Assembly (NCBI GenBank): GCA_037576215.1
Contig: JBANDB010000005.1
Coordinates: 3,596,001-3,660,000 of the forward strand
Length of the DNA: 64,000 nt
Source: Armillaria gallica
Lineage: Eukaryota > Basidiomycota > Agaricomycetes > Agaricales > Physalacriaceae
Direction of reading: 5' to 3'
Shown here: in pieces, positions 32,784-44,900 of the stretch
Layout: each line of letters opens with the position of its first letter
How positions within the stretch are numbered: the first letter of the stretch is position 1
Notes under the pieces: generated by a model
Database searches by the model: none
Told to the model about the DNA's origin: nothing
Seen by the model: only the letters and a program-made list of their open reading frames with translations
Translations under genes and position numbers: made by a program

Positions 32784-33785
32784 ATACCTGGTGAGATCTT
32801 CATATCCAGTCATGCTATTCTTGGGGGATGCTCGAGGATGAGACTGGCGACGGTAAATGCCGTCGCAGGAGAACTCTGAGTAAGAACTGCAGGTTATCTG
32901 GTGAAGATCAGAAATATTCTGAGAAAGTAGGTCGTGGTTTGACTATTGAGCAGGACTGAATAGTGATCATGCCGAGAGTAACGCTGAGATACGGTTTTCG
33001 TCGTTACGCTGAAACAGCAATCTCTGGGGTACGGGTGCACCAATGTGTGCTGTGGGCGGAGAGAGTGACCGAGATATCGGGCAGACCTCAAAGATGAGAT
33101 AGTCTTCAAATCTTCTCACTTCCCAACAGACACTGCAAGTCGTTCGACGAACCCGTGCCGGGATTAAACGACGCAAAGGATAAGGGGAGACGACTATGTG
33201 GAGAAACGTCAGTAAATGATTAGGGAGTAAAATATCGAACTAACATGAGGATGAATCGTAGTAGACACACTCTATCGCTTCCGTTTTATTTGGGACGATG
33301 GGGTTGACGTCGTATCCGGTGTGTCATGTACAAATCTGGATATCTTACACTTAGCAAAGTCGCGGTAGACATGTATGGAGACTGGCCAACCTAACCCAAT
33401 CACATATAGTGTTCTAACTTCTAGCGGCAGTTGGAGAGATGGCTCATGGCAGTCTGTGGCACTGTTAAAAGATGGGTTAGTTATAGGACTCACAACAGAG
33501 AAAATCCACATACGATATCGGAGCATAATCGTGAGCGTTAATAATGGTTAACACGTAGAGGAGGACTTGGTCGTGTAAGTCTGCGAACGTTTGCAAGGCG
33601 CGGCATTCTCTAGATATCAGAGAGAGCAACGGTGGCATTGAAGCAGGTGGCGAGCGGGTAGGAATGGTAGACGAATTGGCTGTACGGCGTAGGGAGTTGG
33701 CGTCACGTTGGCTAGCTCTGGCGTCTCGAGGCCTAGCTCTGAACTTGAAGTTTGAAGTTTGCACTGTATTGAATACTGAATGTTC
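32784..33785 (+). repeat. Repeat R2, copy 2
   Basis: This aligns with 6,221-7,000 in the same orientation: the start around GGTGAGATCTTC (32,789), GAAATATTCTGAGAAAG (32,910), the GACACTGCAAGTCG block (33,128), and the block near 33,600-33,680. Its left edge coincides with the break in the HET-like gene. The tail of the unit reappears at 35,155-35,240 beyond inserted material (U fragment and mariner-type MITE). Confidence 0.7.
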
Positions 33786-33839
33786 TGAACGCTTAAGTTT
33801 GCACGTTTGAACGTTTGACCGTTTGACGACCTTTTCCTT

Positions 33840-34560
33840 GATGATTAGGGCACTGGAGGATCATTTTGAACTGTGCTAGACGCAAGTAATGTCAATAAGT
33901 GTTCAGCGAGATAAGAATGGTAGATGTACTCGAGAGGCTCTGACTTCACCGTTCTCATGGTTCCTCGCCTTCTCCCAGGCTTTCCCCTATTCAAACCTGT
34001 CACACCGACGCGCCATCTATGCGAACCAAGTCCGAGCGTCTGGTCTCATACTTGGGAACATTGGACCGCAGTGGGGTAATGACGAGAACGGCGAAACCAG
34101 TAGTGTTTGATGGTGAAAAGTTCGTTTTAGAAAGTTTCGGTCATGTAGATCATGGAAAAGGACACGGCAGCTGTCGGCGTAAATCTTCCTCTCGCCCACA
34201 CCAACAAACGATGACCCAACCAACGACTTCTCCTTGGAGTCGTTGATTGCAACGTCCGTGAAGGACTCGAGCTTGATGACCATTTCTTCCATGATCCTGC
34301 CACCGGATGACCATTTGAACTGCGCTATATGCAAGCAACATCAATAAGAGTTCGGCGGTCTTAGCTTGGAGACGTACCCGAGAGTCTCTGACAGCAAGTT
34401 CTCTTCGCTGGCTCCCTTCTCTATGGCCATTCTCGTCTCTCACAGACACGGGCACGGTTCCTGGCCTTCTCCCTGGCCTTCCCCTGCTCAAACCTGTCAC
34501 ATCGACGCGCAATCTATGCGAATCGAGTCCGAGCGTCGTTCAGTTTGAGGAACCTGGAGT
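33840..34560 (+). repeat. Repeat U fragments, two short copies
   Basis: Two partial copies in tandem, about 33,860-34,160 and 34,170-34,560. Both contain the AAGTCCGAGCGTC/GAGTCCGAGCGTC block (34,028; 34,524) found at 11,050 and 20,890 in other copies. The first continues into CTCATACTTGGGAACATTGG (34,046), which is the 10,770/20,629 block. Minus-strand reading of 34,150-34,330 gives an open stretch GRIMEEMVIKLESFTDVAIN that I cannot assign. Confidence 0.55.
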
Positions 34561-34634
34561 GGCCACCGTTGGAGAGAAAACTCGGGAATTTCCTCATCCG
34601 GAAATCATAAACAAAAGATGATCGAAGTGCTTTA

Positions 34635-35069
34635 CAGGGTTTCCACAAAATAATGACAATAGATCGAAGTTTTTTTGGGGGTGCCCAATATGGCAATTCG
34701 CAGGCCCCGGTTTTCTGTCTATGCCAAGAGGGACGGTAACTAGAGAATAATGAGATAATATTGATGTTTGAAGTCATACAGTCTTTCGATGCTTTCTGAG
34801 CCATCCAATGGTCCCTGTGGTGGTGAAGAAAGCACCACCAATTTGGAACTTGATGTAACAACCTGATAAGCTCACGAGGGTCATGCACCGAGGCTGAATG
34901 GTAATTTCGGAATCTTTGCTAGATAAATCGAAGAAATATAGTATATTCTGGTGTCAGGAAGGTATAATTTGCGGTACTCGTGCATAAAATAAAATGAGAG
35001 ATGGAAAATTGCCATATTGAGCTGCCCAAAAAAAATTCGATCGATTGCCATTATTTTCAGGAAACCCTG
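34635..35069. mobile_element. Mariner-type MITE, 435 bp
   Basis: The ends read CAGGGTTTCC and its complement GGAAACCCTG, each flanked by TA (34,633-34,634 and 35,070-35,071), the target duplication of Tc1/mariner-type elements. The inverted similarity extends about 70 bp inward with small differences, including runs matching AATATGGCAATT near each end. The symmetry even includes the GCTT/AAGC next to the TA. There is no coding capacity. It splits R2 copy 2 from its tail at 35,155. Confidence 0.82.
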
Positions 35070-35489
35070 TAAAGCGGAGAGGCTTGCTAATGGGATGGTT
35101 TTGATCGCTGAGCTTGAGGTGGAGGCGTGAAGAGAGAAGAATGGTTTACGGGGAGGATGACGGTCGTGATGAAAAGCGTTGACTGCCTCTTTTTGGACTT
35201 CAGGATGTGGTGGCTGTGCTGCACTGATGATCAGAGAGAACGGGACTCGTCGCGACTATCCGCACAGGACTCGTCCAACTATCCATACAATTCTCGAGAC
35301 ACAGGAGCGTCGTGGGCAACTTGGCTGCGATTTCGCAAGCGGGCCTCATGCGCGGAACTTGTTTTAATAATTTGGAGACAATTTTGGGTTTTATCTGTTC
35401 CCCCAGGCGTCTATCCAGAGCTAGTAGATAGATAGAACCATTGTAGTGTGAGTAAGATCCCAGTAGGGCCCTAGAAGTGTAGAATCGAA

Positions 35490-36225
35490 GAGGCGAGCAA
35501 TTCGTGATGGTGCCTAGAAAGCCCTTGGTGTTGCCTACGTGTGTTATCCGCAGTAATACGAATTTTCATTATCCTCTCCCCGAAGCCATAACACCAACAG
35601 TGAGCCTTCTGCTTTACTGCTGTTGTTCTTTACCTGGATTTACTTCTACAGGTCTAATGTAGTCCTCAAGGGGATAGACTACCGGGTTCAATGCAGCGTT
35701 AGTCAGGGTCCGTACACCACGTCTTCTGTTGTTCGTCATATACTAAACTGTGTATCAGATTCGTGTCAGAATCCCCGCTCCCCCTGTTCTAGTCCATGCA
35801 CCAATCCAAGAGTTGCCGCCTGTCCAGCTCCTACCACCATTTCCTTCACGATGCCTGCGACTTTTCTCGATAACGTCTGCGCCTGCCTACTGATCCAAAA
35901 CAGGACCGCCGACGCGTTTCTGCAGAACGCCTCTACCGCTAGACAACATCAAACACTGGGATCCCGCCTCCTTACGGCGACGCTTCGGTTCACGTACAAC
36001 GCACCTCCTTCCACGACAACAGAAATGTCCACCATGCCTCTTCGCCCTTATCACCATCATGACTTGACGCGCTACCCCTCTTATTCGCTTACATTCCTCA
36101 ACTGAAGACACATACACGCACAGAAACCCCTCCCCTCCTCCTAGTTTTGCTCGATTTCTTGATGCAGAGATTCCTCCATTTGCGCCTGCGACTCCTCAAC
36201 TTCAATGGTGCTCAGATAACACGTC
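35490..36225 (+). repeat. Repeat U, copy 5 (proximal part only)
   Basis: This matches the start of U: GAAAGCCCTTGGTGTTGCC (35,517; compare 8,109), the GAGCCTTCTGC block (35,602), a block starting ATGCCTGCGACTTTTCTCG (35,850; compare 18,683) and the ACACGTCAATACAGTGG block (36,219). It then joins directly to U in the opposite orientation, forming the inner hinge of the right arm. Confidence 0.65.
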
Positions 36226-39200
36226 AATACAGTGGTTTAGGATGGAAGATGGCCTTGAGAGCGCTGAGAGTTTGGCATGAAGAGGACCGACGGTTGGTGC
36301 AATTAGTAGGAGGCCGGCCCTCCATGGCCCGTGGATTAAGATACGGCAGGTTGACTTGGGCGTAAAGGACAGGACATGCGTGAAAAGAGGATGGCGAAGG
36401 TTCGGTGAACGACGGCACATCCCTTCTCCTCCTACCCACGCCCAATCCTACGCCTCCCTTCTTCCCATTGCGTCGACGCCGACTCGAGGCCACTCGGGAA
36501 GGGGCTTTTGTGTATGTCTTTAGAGCGGGTGTCGGTGAACAGGCGAGGGTACTGTTAATGTTAATCCTCGGTGATGGTGGGAGACGAAAAGGAAAGCTGT
36601 GATTGGAGTTCGGATCGGTCTCTCCATCCGACTGTGAGCATGCGCGCACATACAATGCCTCAAAACCCTCATTGTCTGGACGCGTACGCAAACAAAAGCT
36701 CTTCCTTCGTTCGATTTCTTAGCGCAGTCATTCACCAACTTTGCACCCAACGTCAACCTGAACGAAGCTCTGGTTCGCATAGCCGGCACGTCAATTTGCA
36801 GGGGCTACCTTAAGAGAAGGCGAGGAACAGAATGTGACATTTTACAGGCATAGAGAGGGTGGACCATGCTATCGGCGTCCTTGAGTACGTCGGCTATTCT
36901 CATCTCGCACTACTACTTTTATTGACATTACTTCCAGCTCTACACCGCCGAAACCTTCTAAAACAAAAATCTCACCATCAAACACTACTGCCTTCGCCGT
37001 TGTTCCCACTATGCTGCCGCGGTCCAATATGAGCTTCCTAAGCAAGCAGCGACAAGGCGTGCTATAGTATGGACAGCGAGAAAGGGCGATGTCCAACGAC
37101 ATGTCTACCAGCTACTCCCGTGTCACTTCGTCCGTACAACAAGCGTCTCAAGCTTTGACCAACACCATTCCGGTCTCCCTATATCCCCTCTGCGTCTTTT
37201 CACAGGAGATTCAGAACCTTTCCCAGCACAAAGCCACCGAAGCTTATGTCAGCTTCCAGTCCAGTCGACTTTGACAGGCGATGTGCTCACCAACCCCAAC
37301 GTTGTGGATTCTGTAACGGGCGCAGATATCCTGGTCGATACCGGGTGTTATAGCAGATTGGTATGGGAATGCGGATGCCTTGCAAAGCTGCCTCACTCAC
37401 CTGCATGTCACCGTGAGTTTCTTCACCAAAAATAACATTTCAGAATTTGCTGAATCGCCCCGCAGAAGTTCTACACGTAAACTTCCCCTTCTCTCCGTCT
37501 CACTAGTCGCTAGCAAACGTCGATGTCTGCGTCAACCTGTTAACATCTACTTCCTAGCTTTGTCGAGTTGCAAGTTCCAACAATAACTCTACGGAAATCT
37601 CGAGCCCAGATGACGGCGACATACTACGCAAAGCTAAGCGTCTTCTCACTGGCCGGTCCTCCACCTGGGCTGTCTCCCTTCCTCCCAGCCCATCCTCTCT
37701 TCCCGCTGAAGCGCCTTTCAAATTGAGGATCCGCTACGTTTGGATGTAGTACCAACCAAGGAAGCTCCGCAAAACGTCGACGAGAGAAGGCAGCTTCTGT
37801 AAGCGTGGGTGTCTTCGAAGGAACAAAGCTTTCGCTGGGTGAACAGACTAGTGATTGAGAGGGCGAGTCTGGGATTCCCGGTGCAGCTCGTCTCCCAGCC
37901 GTCTGTCTTGGCTTCCTTCGCGCTATTGGAGCACCTGTCAACAATAGATGTAGGCCGTCGCTATACGCAAAACGACTACAATGCGTCCTACGAGAACGGC
38001 TACGAAGCTCCTATGGCTCAGTTTCTTCCCCCATACGTATCGTGGTGGACCGAGTTGTACTGGGTGTACAGCTAGTTTGCTCGTTATTTATTTCCTATAC
38101 TTCCCGATCACACTGGGTGTTTTTTCTGTGTTACGTATTCTCTTCATTTACATTTATCTCTACATATGCAATTTTGATTCTGATGTATCAGGTTGGTTCT
38201 AGTATTACAGAATGTAATGTTGATCTTGGTTCGGTAAATGCAGTATGTCCCTGGTAAGACCCTTGAACATGTCTATGGATGCTTCTCGCTACTCCAGCGC
38301 GCGCGCATAGACCGTATGCACCATTCCCGACACCTGCCGACTCTCAATAATCACTCGTCTGAGACGTTCCCCTGCAATTGGAAGCACAAGAAACAGCCAC
38401 AGCAGTTACTAATCCTTCTATGCGCGATTCGACCAGCTGAAATACGAGGAGGCAGATAGAAGAGAAGAGGAAATCTGGGTAGAGAGAAACATCGCAAAAC
38501 GAAAGATAAATGCGATGTTTTGGACAACTCACGTAGCTGTTGGTCGACGCCATCGCGTAGTTGCCAGCTTGGGAAAGTCTGACGTTCGGGAAGATAGACC
38601 GGCCCAAGGTGTGGAGGAGAGAACGGCAAACGCTGGGTGTTTTTCGAAGATAACGTCACTGTCTTCGAGCTGAACGTGACGATGGTGTTGGTGTTGGTGT
38701 TGTTACCGGCACAAGGTCCCAATAAGGACCGGCCCAATTGATGTCCTATACGGTATCACACAGCATGGGACATGTCCCTCTTATCTCTCTGTCTGCAAAT
38801 GATGCCGCACTTCCACCCTGGCGATCTCTACATCTCCTTCCACCCAAAACCATGGTGTTGACGCGTCATCAACGCGCCGTTCAAGTTGAGGGAATTCCTG
38901 CACCAAGAGATCGACGATGAGGGGTGGGTTACTGCGCGTGTGTGTACGTGTCTTCAGACGAGAAATGCTTTTCTTAGGTGAATAAGAGGAATGTAAGCGA
39001 ATGAGAGGGGCAGCCCGATGGTAAGGGCAGCGGGGAGTGAAAAGGGGATGTTGTCGCAGAGAGAGGGGGGCTGTGCGTTGACCGCCGCAAGAACGTTGGT
39101 TGATCCCAGAGCGATTGATGTCCATCGCGCGCTAGAGGCATTCTGCAGAAATGCATCATTGATCCAGCGTTAATTATACTGAGCGTGTCGACGACATACG

Positions 39201-39320
39201 TTGCTACAAGACGGTAATCCTGTAACATTCTGGGGATGTATCGGGATCGGTGCCAAGCATCGTACGGAGTTTATGTTACGCTTTCAAGTTGAGACTCATT
39301 TCGTAGCTCAGGTTCATTTT
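36226..39320 (-). repeat. Repeat U, copy 6 (right palindrome arm, inner part)
   Basis: Inverted copy of the left arm (24.3-27.3 kb). Blocks are met in reverse order: the 36,330 block (GGCCCGTGGATTAAG), CGCGCACATACAATGCC (36,641), the 36,890 block, the 37,380 block (GCAAAGCTGCC), the 37,809-38,075 ORF, the 38,520 block and the ACGCGTCATCAACGC block (38,860), to the TTCTGCAGAAATGCATC block (39,141). Sequence from about 37.8 to 39.3 kb is nearly identical to the left arm; a short deletion near 38,540 removes about 40 bp present at 25,050-25,090. Confidence 0.75.
37809..38075 (+). CDS. Repeat-U conserved ORF, 88 residues (right arm)
   Basis: This is the counterpart of 25,552-25,818 with the same start (MSSKEQSFRWVNRL), the DVGRRYTQNDYNAS block and the end PYVSWWTELYWVYS. 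The two copies have equal length and differ at about ten residues. Function is unknown; it may be one exon of a longer repeat-borne gene. Confidence 0.35.
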   Translation: MSSKEQSFRWVNRLVIERASLGFPVQLVSQPSVLASFALLEHLSTIDVGRRYTQNDYNASYENGYEAPMAQFLPPYVSWWTELYWVYS

Positions 39321-39497
39321 TAGGCTACTCTCCGGTGAGTGTGTGGGTATAAGTTACATTTCATGGGAGAGATACTACTGGTACATATCTTTGCAGTAGA
39401 ATTAGGGATGTATTGTTTCCATGCTCTCCTGTGCTCCAATATTGCTTGCTTGTCACCCACGCCGGCCGCTGGAGTGATGGTGGGAAATACTGAGATG

Positions 39498-40572
39498 TTA
39501 GCGGTGGCGGATCGGGGTGGGTCCATTAAGCTCGACGACAAGAACCCCCAAATTTGAGGGGTCAAACTCTGCGACTAACTGGTATCTGTACGAATCAGGT
39601 TAGCCGAACTTGGGTTACTTGCAGAAGGTACACCGACGTACTCGTCCATTAGGTCCTTGATAGCTGGTCCTACTTTTGCTGTTCCCCCTTCAGAGTGCAA
39701 CCCTTTACCTACAATACAGACTTCAGCATCAATGGAAGACTTTGCGTGACCTGCACGTACCAACGATAAGCCTAAGTTCAGAGTCACCTCGAAGCTTCGC
39801 CTCTTCGAGGGCAGCATCTGTAAATGCAATAGCTTCTTTGACGTAAAGGCCATGCAGGTCGATCTCCCCAGGTTTTCTATCCTGGATAACAGAATTAGTA
39901 TCCCAAACGAACGTGACGCGCAACTAGCTTACACGGTTATTTTCTACCGAGAAAATGAGCATCCACATCGAGTACAAAGAGGGCGGATCATAGCACTGAC
40001 CAAGATAAATCCGTTTGCTCGCTTCATTGTGCAGTTGTTCCATTTTCTGTTTGTGAAATTCCCCTTGTTCTGAGAGGTCTTTGGCTGCAGCGTGATCCCC
40101 GCGACTATGGGCCTCGCGCCTTTCGCTGAAGCATCTTGCCATTTCATCCCCTTCCTTATTGGCGCGTGCACGAAGGCCGATGTAGTCTTCATTCGGCTGG
40201 TCTTTCCGGTTGTCGTCCTATTTCAAACTTTTCAGCGAGTGGGAAGTACTGTAAAAGAAGCTGTGATACCTCATGTTTTGGCGGTCCACGTGGTGATGGT
40301 GGTCTATGCGGTGATGATTGTGATGGAGGCAGTGGACGAGAGGGTGGCTGATGAACCGGAGGGGTATATGGTGACGGTCGATAACTTTGTGATAGAGACG
40401 GTGGACGAGGAAGTGGCTGATATACCGGTCGATGTTGCTGTGGCCGGTGAATCGGAAGGGTATCCTGTCCAGACCTGCTGCATTCTTTGAATAATTTAGC
40501 CCGAAAAAACCAGGCAATCGTCAACAAGACCGCCGTCCCGAGAATCCCCATCAAGATAGACAAGATAGACAT
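39498..40572 (-). CDS. SMR-domain protein (DUF1771-Smr), right arm copy
   Basis: Exons 40,572-40,270, 40,217-40,001, 39,943-39,933, 39,881-39,761, 39,708-39,642 and 39,585-39,498 give an uninterrupted 268-residue frame. The order is the same as in the left copy: hydrophobic N-terminus (ILGTAVLLTIAWFF), a proline-rich linker that is about 20 residues longer (with the extra repeat YTPPVHQPPSRP), the DUF1771-type helices (DEMARCFSERREA, HKQKMEQLHNEAS) and the Smr domain with EIDLHGLY, GDSELRLIVGKG and LVAEFDPSN. The proximal splice acceptor of the mini-exon is destroyed here (CGG instead of TAG). Only the distal TAG remains, giving an 11-nt exon that still keeps the frame. It looks functional; divergence from the left copy is moderate in exon 1 and low in the Smr part. 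Confidence 0.88.
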
Positions 40573-41307
40573 GCTGGCGCAGCGGATTTAGCGTGCTAGA
40601 CGGTCTAAGAGAAGCTATGAATTGAGACAAGAATGACGATGGTAACAAGTATACCAATGAATGAAATTTGAGATGCGATACAACAGATGCTTGTTCTTGG
40701 GTTGGGGAGGGGGGACTCTCAGATTTGAGATAACTAAGAGTTGAGCTGAGGGGAGACCGGAAATGAGACAGGTTCCGAGATGAATACCAGGATGAAGAGA
40801 TGCCGGAAGCGTAGCGGTGGAAGCCGAGAACTTTGTTGTTCGGGAAACCTGGAATCTGAGCAGCTTAAAGACGCGGCTGCGATGACAGATCAGGCACTAC
40901 CTGAACAGAGAAAGGAGGACTTGGGTGGGTGTGCAGGAAGAGAAGTAAGTAGTACGTGGCCGCCTGCATGGTACCACGCTTGCGTAGTGCGTGGCCACGC
41001 AGACCACGCAGACCACGCAAGTTCGAACCCCCATCGAGTAAGTCGCTAATCAACTTTACCTTGACTGTACGTACACGTACCGAAATCTTTTCTAAACGGA
41101 TCCTCTTATTTATCGTATGTCCATCCCAATGTAAACGATGCAAACGAGCCGGAGTCACTGGCGGGCGAGATGGCGTTAACTACGAAGGTTGGATGTGGTT
41201 TCACACCCGGAGAATCATTACAGCATTGACGCCCTTGATTCGTCCTCTATTTTTCAGATCCATCGAGAGTTCAGGTACTGCGTCTGTGCTTCAAATCTTA
41301 GTGGAGT
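40573..41307. other. Intergenic region of the right-arm cassette
   Basis: Inverted counterpart of 22,342-23,075. It contains the TGCGTGG/CCACGCA words (40,976-41,020) with one additional ACCACGCAG unit compared with the left arm. No gene or RNA is supported. Confidence 0.5.
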
Positions 41308-41804
41308 TTAAAGCAGCTGCATGGACAGGATTTCATGGTTCTTTGTACTATCCAAGTGCCCACTCCAGTTAAAGGATATGAGGCATCCGTTTCTAAAGAA
41401 GAGATTAGCTAGCAACAGCACCAGACAGATAGTGAGACATACGAATAAGGGCTCAGCTTTCCTGGCGCTCTATGCCCTTTGTATTCGGCCGTTCCGTGGT
41501 ATAACAGCATTCCGTCCTCCTCGTAGCTGCCCTTGATAAGCCTCCTGCAGTCTGGGACGCGTCCTCCAAACGTGCGTACAAGTTCTATGGTATCGGGATT
41601 GAACGGGAGCGGATCGAAACCCGCCTTGGTGTGTATCTCGCGGCTGCGGAAGGCGACTGAGCAAGGTTGGTGAGGTCCGACCTTGCATGGATGAACCGAT
41701 TTATCGAAGATAGCGGAACTGATGTAGACGGACTTGTTACCCCAATCACGGCATGGAGATGGTCCAAGAATATCCTGTCGTGGGAAGAGAGAGGATCCAT
41801 CCAA
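41308..41804 (-). CDS. DM9/DUF3421-domain protein (right arm copy)
   Basis: Exon 1 (41,804-41,443) and exon 2 (41,392-41,308), separated by a 50-nt GTATGT...TTTAG intron, encode 148 residues. The domain blocks match the left copy: GNKSVYISSAIFDKSVHPCK, FNPDTIELVRTFGGRVPDC, RRLIKGSYEEDGMLLYH, then NGCLISFNWSGHLDS and NHEIL. The start chosen is the ATG just before the domain (MDGSS). In another frame, 41,944-41,800 encodes the proline-rich lead GTAPRIPQTTPQM, which suggests that the original N-terminus was lost by the same frameshift as in the left copy. Several key glycines seen in the family (GGR to DCR) are changed, so this may be decaying. Confidence 0.6.
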
Positions 41805-41989
41805 TGAAAACGGAAGCCAGAGTCGGGCTGAAGCATCTGGGGCGTCGTCTGTGGAATCCTGGGTGCTGTTCCGGGCTTGTTCTTTGGTCCCATCATGATG
41901 GAGGATGCTATTACCAGTTTAACATCATAGGGCTCGGACGACATTGCCGACTAATAAGAGTTGAAGAATTCCTCTTCGTCTCGACGAAC

Positions 41990-44900
41990 AGACTGCAGAT
42001 GACAGTCGCGTCAATACGAGTTCAGCATTCGAGATGACAACGGTAGACATACCCTGGAGCCGTCCGTAACAGACTGGATGCTGGTGACGCGACGCTGGCA
42101 TTCACCGAACGTCACTCGCTTCCTTCACTGACTTCTAGTGATTGGCATGAGGGTGGTGTTCGTAGTTGTGGTCCGTAACGGACCGTCCGCTGAGAAAAAG
42201 CGACATCCTCTGCGTTCTGCCGCGTCTTTTATTTTCATCTGCTTTCAGATTCTTGTCGGATGCGGCCAATCAGGTCGTCAGCGTAAAACGCTGGAAGCCA
42301 TGAACATGCATCTCGGAAGGAGACGTTGGTATGAAGAAGACCGACGGCTGGAACAGTTAGGAGGAGGCCGGTCGTCCATGGCGCGCGGCTTAAGAAACGG
42401 ATGGCTGACTTGGGCACAAAGGACAGAGAATGTGTGAAAAGAGGATCGCAAACAGTGAACGTTCGTGGAAGACGGAAGAGAGCTGTGATCGGAGTTCGGA
42501 TCGCCCTCTCCATCCGACTGCGAGCATGCGCGCACATTCAAAGCCCAGTGTTCCTCGTCTGGACGCATACGCAAGCAAAAGCTCTTCCTCCCAGCCTCGT
42601 TTTATTTCTTGACCTGGCGATTCCTTGACTTTGCACCCCAAAGGTGGCCGCTCCTCAACCGAACAACGCTCAGACTTGGTTCGACGCGTCTGCAGGGGAT
42701 GGCCTAAGAGGAAACCAGGAGCATTTGCAGGCATGGAGAGGTACGGAAGAGCTGCCGGCGTTCTTGAGTATGTCTGCGTTTCTCATCTCGCTCAACTCTT
42801 TTATTGATCTACCACAGTTCACCGACAGCTGCCGTGTTCTACACCGCTGAAACTTTCCAAGACGAACATCTCGCCATCAAACACTACTGGTTTCGCCGTT
42901 GTCCCCACTCTGCCGCCGCGGTCCAACGTTCCCATATATGACCCAGCTTCCCAAGCAAACAGCGACGAGCGATGTCCAACGACACACTGTTCTCTATCCG
43001 TACAACAGGTGTGCTTCAAGCTTCGACCACACCACGCTAGTCTCTGTATCCCCTCTATTTCAGCCGACTTTGACAGACAAAGTGCCAACATTGGAAGTGC
43101 TCACCAAGCCCAAGGATATGACTTCTGTAACGGACGCGAGGATATCCTAGTCGATACCGCGTGTATATAGCAGATTGGGAATATGGACATCTTGCAAAGC
43201 TGCCTCGCCCACCCACATGTCACCGTGAGTTCCCTCACCGAAAATTACATTCAGAATTTGCTAATTCACCCCGCAGAAGTTCTACGCGTAAACTGCCCTT
43301 TTTCTCTCTTCCACGACGTCTCACTAGCAAACGTCCGCGTCAACCTGCCCGGATGACGGCGACACGAGCGAAGCTAGGCGCCTTCCTACTGGCCGGTCCT
43401 CCACCTGCACTGCATCTCCCTTCCTCCCAGCCTATCCCGTCTTCCTAAAACTATCTCTTTGACGCCGTCCAAGCGCCGTTGAATTTGAGGAGTCGCTGCT
43501 AATGCATGTAGGACTTTCCGCCAAACATTGACGAGAGAACGGAGCTTCTGTAAGTGTGGGTGTCTTCAGATGAAAAAGTTCCGCTGCGTGAATAGACTAG
43601 GAATATTTTACTGTGCACAAGTCCGGGATGCCTGGTCCGGATCGTTTCCCAGCCGCTTGTCTTGTCTTCCTTCGCGCTATTGGAGTACATGTTAACGATA
43701 CATGTAGGCCGTCGCTTCACGCAAACCGACTCCAGTGCATACTACGAGAATTGTCACGAAGTTCCTATGACGCCCTTTCTTTCCATCTTGTTATTTTCTT
43801 GTAGTTATCATTCATACTGCACGTCCCTTCTGTGTTACTTATTCTCTGCATTTACACTTATTTCTACTTAAGTGATTTAAATCCTGATGCTTTGATATAT
43901 CCAATTATACAGAATGTAATGCTGCTCTTGACTAGATATGTGCGGCAAGTCACTGCATAGAACTGGCAACGCGCGCAAAAACGCGTCTACGGTTGCCTTC
44001 TCGCCACCCCTATGCACGTGCATAGACGTATACACCATTCCTGACACCTGCCGACTCATTCTGCACGTCAGACAACGGAACGCATAACAGCCACAGCAAT
44101 AACACTAACTCTTCTGCACGCTCTTCGACCGGCTGAAATACGAAGGCTGATAGAAGCGAAGGGGAAATCTGGGGAAGAGAACCATCAGATAAAGAAAGAG
44201 AAATGCGAGGATTTGGACAACTCATGTAGCGGTGAAGGGTAATAACGTGCTACCCTGTAGCTGTTGGTGGTAGAAACCGTCGAAGACATCGTGTAGCTGC
44301 CAGCTTGGGGTAAAGCCTAAATTTGGCGCAGAATATACCGGCGCAAGCTGTGGCGGAGAGAACGGCTGACGCGGGATCTTGAGGTGGCCGTCTTGAAGCT
44401 GAATGTAACCATGACTGCAACCCTGACGACACCGACTACTCTCAGTGCTCTCAAGGCCATCTCTTCCACCCCAAAGCACAGTGTCGACGCGTCATCTGAG
44501 CGCCATTAAAGTTAAGGGGCAGCGGGTGCAAACGGAGGAATTTCTGCATCAAGAAATCGAGCAAAACTAGGACTAGGAGAAGGGATTTTGTGCGTGTACG
44601 TGTCTTCAGTCAAGAAATGTGAGCGGATAAGGGCAGCGTGTCAAGTGATGGTCGTGGTAAGGGCAAAGAGGGATGGTGGACATTTCTGTTGTCGCGGAAG
44701 GTGGTGCGTTGTACATGAACCGAAGGGTCGCCGTAAGGAGGCGGGATCCCAGTGTTTGATTTTATCTGGGGCTATAGGCGTTCTGCAGAAACGCGTCAGC
44801 GATCTAGTTTTGGATTAGTAGGCAGGCGCAGACGTTATCGAGAAAAGTCGCTGGCATCGTGAAGGAAATGGTGGCAGGAGCTGGACAGGGTAGATCAGCG

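Noticed and set aside
40976..41035. Possible tRNA because of GTTCGAACCCCC
   Set aside because: The TTCGAA is part of a palindrome; the flanks do not pair as a T-stem and no acceptor, D or anticodon arms can be formed. The left-arm copy (22,590) lacks the motif.
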